Made by a program: the position numbers and the translations under genes. A stretch of DNA of 48,198 bases from Mesostigma viride (lineage: Eukaryota; Streptophyta; Mesostigmatophyceae; Mesostigmatales; Mesostigmataceae), in contig RPFO01000105.1 in NCBI GenBank assembly GCA_009746045.1, forward strand, positions 1 to 48,198, in the 5' to 3' direction. Positions within the stretch are counted from its first letter, which is position 1; the number at the start of each line of letters is the position of its first letter. The notes under the pieces are model-generated. The model was not told where the DNA came from. It saw only the letters and a list, made by a program, of their open reading frames with translations, and made no database searches. Positions 45,896 to 48,198 of the stretch are shown piece by piece.

Positions 45896-46326
45896 TGTGT
45901 ATTTTACAGCTGTAAGGATGGCTGTCTGCGTGTGGATGACTGTGTGCCTGGCAGTGTCGGAGGCGAGACCTACCCCCAAACGCCCGTGACTCCGCTTTTA
46001 TACCCTCTCGGCCACGGCGTCCCACGATAGTGCCGTGCAAGCGTCGCGCCGGGAATATTCCCACGGATATTCCGTGGGAGCGCCGCGCCGGCGCGGCGCC
46101 GGCAACTATCGTGGGATACCGTGCCACGTGGCGCCCATCCATAGGCTCCCACGAAAAGTTCGTGCTATGTGGATAGCCCGAACTTTTGGGGATAGCCCGA
46201 ACTTTTCGAAACCTTGCTAGGGAAAAGTAAAAGTTTCCAGTGGGGATCCCAGCCATTTTGAAAAGTTCGGGCTATGGTTCGGGCTATCGATTTATAGCCC
46301 GAACCTCCCCTTTTTCCCCTCTGGAC

Positions 46327-46895
46327 AGTGTTTTTTTTAGTGGCGATACACCGCCAAATGTGGCGGTGTGGCACTTTTTTTGGCAAAATGTGGCGTTGCC
46401 ACCCACTTTGACAGGGCTCCCAAGAAGCCACAATTTGGCCGTGCTGTTCTACTTCGTAGTTTCGTTTCGCCACAGGGTGGCCGTGCCTGAAGTTTACTCT
46501 AGTACAGGTTACGCCACAATTGGCGGTGTCAGCCGGTCTTCCGGTCGGCGTTCCGCCACAAGCCTCCCTAGTACTAGACTACTACTATGAGTACTACTAT
46601 GACTGACTGACTGCATAGTGCATGTACAGTACGTAGAGCCCGGCCGGCGGCCAAGTGCCAAGTGGCAAGTGGCCCGCTGCCCGAGACCAGAGCACGGAGA
46701 GTGCACTGTGCAGACTGCAGCTTGTGTGCATTTCATTAACTGCATTTTCACGACAGCTGGCTCATATAACAGCTGGCGAGTGGCGGCCTGGCGCCTCAGT
46801 ATTAAGTCACTCGCCAGCCATACTGCATTGACTAATGTGTTTCGACTTTCGGCACTAGTAATCGTTGTTGTTAATTTACCAAGTAGGAAAAATCC
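46327..46895. other. Flank with CGCCA/TGGCG words, no gene
   Basis: Immediately after the palindrome the sequence changes character: T runs and repeated CGCCACA / TGTGGCG words (46,340-46,560), then lower-GC, tri-nucleotide-like CTAGTACTA words. No gene seen. It resembles host intergenic DNA more than the viral part. Confidence 0.4.
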
Positions 46896-47788
46896 ATGGC
46901 AGACGCTGGGCCGTTTAGGCCACCTGGGCCGCCGCAGGTAGTGAGGGGAGGAGAGAGAAGAAATAGTGTGTTTTATGGCACCGGGCTTGGCCGGAAGCCT
47001 TTGGCCCTCCCAGCCGGAATGCGATGCAAACCAATCTTTCCAGGTCCGAATGGAGCCTCCATTGTCGTTGGGAAAACCAAGGCGACGGTAGAGATCGCTC
47101 CCGAGGAGGCGAAAAGGCTTAGGTCGAAGGAGACGCGGGCTGCTGCTCGGCGGGTAGAGAGTGAGGGGGCGCCCGAACATCCCGAGGTGATAGGGGCAGA
47201 CGCGAACTACATCAAGGTCAGCATTAAGGTCATGGACGGGGAAGTGGGGTCCGATGTGCCTTCGAATGGATGTGATGCGCCCCTCATTTCCTTGGTGCTG
47301 CTTTCCATTTTCGTAGCGCCACCTGCCAAGAGGGATTGGAAGGGCGCGGATGCCAATAGGAAGTGGAAACCCGAATGGGGGCTGCGTTTCCCATGGTTGC
47401 GCTATGACGAAGAGAAGGACGAAGCATACTGCGGCCCTTGCCGTGATGCCAAGGTCACCATCGGGCTGGGTAGGGGGACCAAGGTTTTCAAGATCGACAC
47501 TTTCAAGACACACGTTGTGGCTGACTCTCACGTGGCCGCCATTGCGAAGGAGAAGAGCGAGTGCCTGCGGGTGTATTCAGGGGAGGAGAGGAGCACGCAG
47601 AGCCGGCAGAGGCAGACGGTCATGGGCGAGTTTGCCCCCCCCCTGGTCAGCTGAGCAAGTCCGACCGACTTAAGCTCAAGCAGTTCAAGGCGATGGCGTA
47701 CACCCTGGCGAAGGGTAAGCCTATGACTGATTATGAGTCGCTGCCAACGCTCCTCACTACAATACGGTTCGTAGGAGACGCGAAATGA
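46896..47788 (+). pseudogene. hAT/ZNF862-like zinc-finger protein fragment
   Basis: From ATG 46,896 a Pro/Gly-rich N-terminus leads to a region of the TTF/BED-like type found at the N-terminus of hAT transposases and ZNF862-like proteins: RKWKPEWGLRFPWLRYDEEKD, then YCGPCRDAKV, FKIDTFKTHVVADSHVAAI (a C-x-x-C...H-x-x-x-x-x-H zinc site). The first frame stops at 47,654. Another frame continues past a C run near 47,630 with KLKQFKAMAYTLAKGKPMTDYESLPTLL, which fits the next conserved block of that family, and stops at 47,788. The catalytic RNaseH-like domain is missing. Probably a decayed host transposon-derived gene or a first exon. Confidence 0.55.
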
Positions 47789-48198
47789 GTGAGAATGTTA
47801 CCCGAGCGGTAACGAGGATTCGCACCGTCGATTTTAACATATGTTTCTTTTTTTGCGCCATTTGGCGAGCATCGACTGGAGCCTGAACCTAGCGGGGGGA
47901 ATCGTGCGGGGGAATCTTGCGGGGAATCTTGCGGGGAAAAATTCCGAACGTGAATTTAGCGAAGTCCTACTACATTTTGCTTGGGTTCACGGTACTACAG
48001 TTTCGTCACTGAAAATTTTCTGTAGTTGCGTTGGTGTTTCGTACGTTTCGCTGAAATTTTCGTGTTCAGTGCCCAGATCACAATTTGATCCGGGCGCAAA
48101 ATGATTGGCTCAGTGATGATTCATACGCGATACGCGTCGTACGCGGCCCCAGGTGTATAATGTATAATACGCGGTGTATAATGTATTATACGCTGATC
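47789..48198. other. Flank without a gene
   Basis: Short direct repeats (GGGGGAATCTTGCGGGGAATCTTGCGG near 47,905-47,935; GTGTATAATGTAT twice at 48,150-48,190) and AT-richer sequence. No ORF with protein-like composition. Likely host intergenic DNA. Confidence 0.4.

Larger units (their letters stand above)
42622..46326. repeat. Giant spacer-free palindrome, arms of about 1.85 kb
   Basis: 42,622-44,473 is the reverse complement of 44,474-46,326. The one difference found is an indel of one base in a C run (CTCCACGG versus CTCCCACGG in the F-box promoter). The dyad is GGCGCC at 44,471-44,476. Each arm holds, from outside in, one foldback arm, the F-box promoter, the F-box-like gene, an AT-rich flank, an ERSE-like array and ATATATTTATCCC by the dyad. 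Outside the arms the flanks differ completely. Confidence 0.9.

Noticed and set aside
1-48198. tRNA, rRNA or other structured RNA genes
   Set aside because: No cloverleaf with a TTC-type T-loop and no rRNA-like segment was recognised by eye; a tRNA or covariance-model scan would settle it.

Overview
The window reads as a nucleocytoplasmic large DNA virus (giant virus) segment, most likely of an alga or another protist, embedded in or joined to eukaryotic DNA. The left part (about 0.3-26 kb) is GC-rich, tightly packed and intergenic-poor. It carries virus-type genes: two tandem giant repeat-bearing surface or fibre-like proteins, a class II ribonucleotide reductase, a D6/D11-like superfamily II helicase, two OTU-type cysteine proteases, a Cys-rich repeat protein, small CxxxT...GxRCKN zinc-binding proteins, a conserved small giant-virus membrane protein and several one- or two-pass membrane proteins. 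Many long genes are broken by 1-2 base indels, mostly in GC-rich or homopolymer runs. I cannot tell noisy sequencing from decay of an integrated copy.

From 26.04 to 27.77 kb there is a low-GC island with no convincing gene, bracketed by two nearly identical palindromic sites. A long broken gene (27.8-30.4 kb) follows. From 30.5 to 46.3 kb there is an accessory battery with eukaryote-style promoters: two MYND proteins, a zinc-ribbon plus acidic-tail regulator, a RING protein, a RING/Ala-rich protein with two canonical GT-AG introns, two F-box-like proteins and a multi-Cys protein. These genes are separated by foldback elements, tandem repeats and regulatory arrays.

The most striking non-coding structure is regulatory. 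Promoters in the accessory region carry palindromic GAATATTC (heat-shock-element-like) sites, TGACGTGG (UPRE-like) sites and the exact spacing CCAAT-N9-CCACG, which is the ER stress response element. Seven perfect copies of that element plus one degenerate copy form an array at 43.97-44.40 kb, repeated in mirror image at 44.54-44.98 kb. This suggests a set of accessory regulators wired to host proteotoxic stress, which is an inference.

The array sits at the centre of a spacer-free palindrome of about 3.7 kb (42,622-46,326) that duplicates an F-box-like gene. It is either a hairpin-end or concatemer junction, a genomic inverted duplication, or a foldback assembly artefact. Right of it (46.3-48.2 kb) the sequence looks like host DNA with a broken hAT/ZNF862-like zinc-finger gene. 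The nrdJ gene holds a 632-base GT-AG intron with an antisense ORF lying wholly inside it. An inverted-repeat element at the extreme left recurs inverted at 37.1-37.3 kb, with its 33-base loop flipped relative to its arms.
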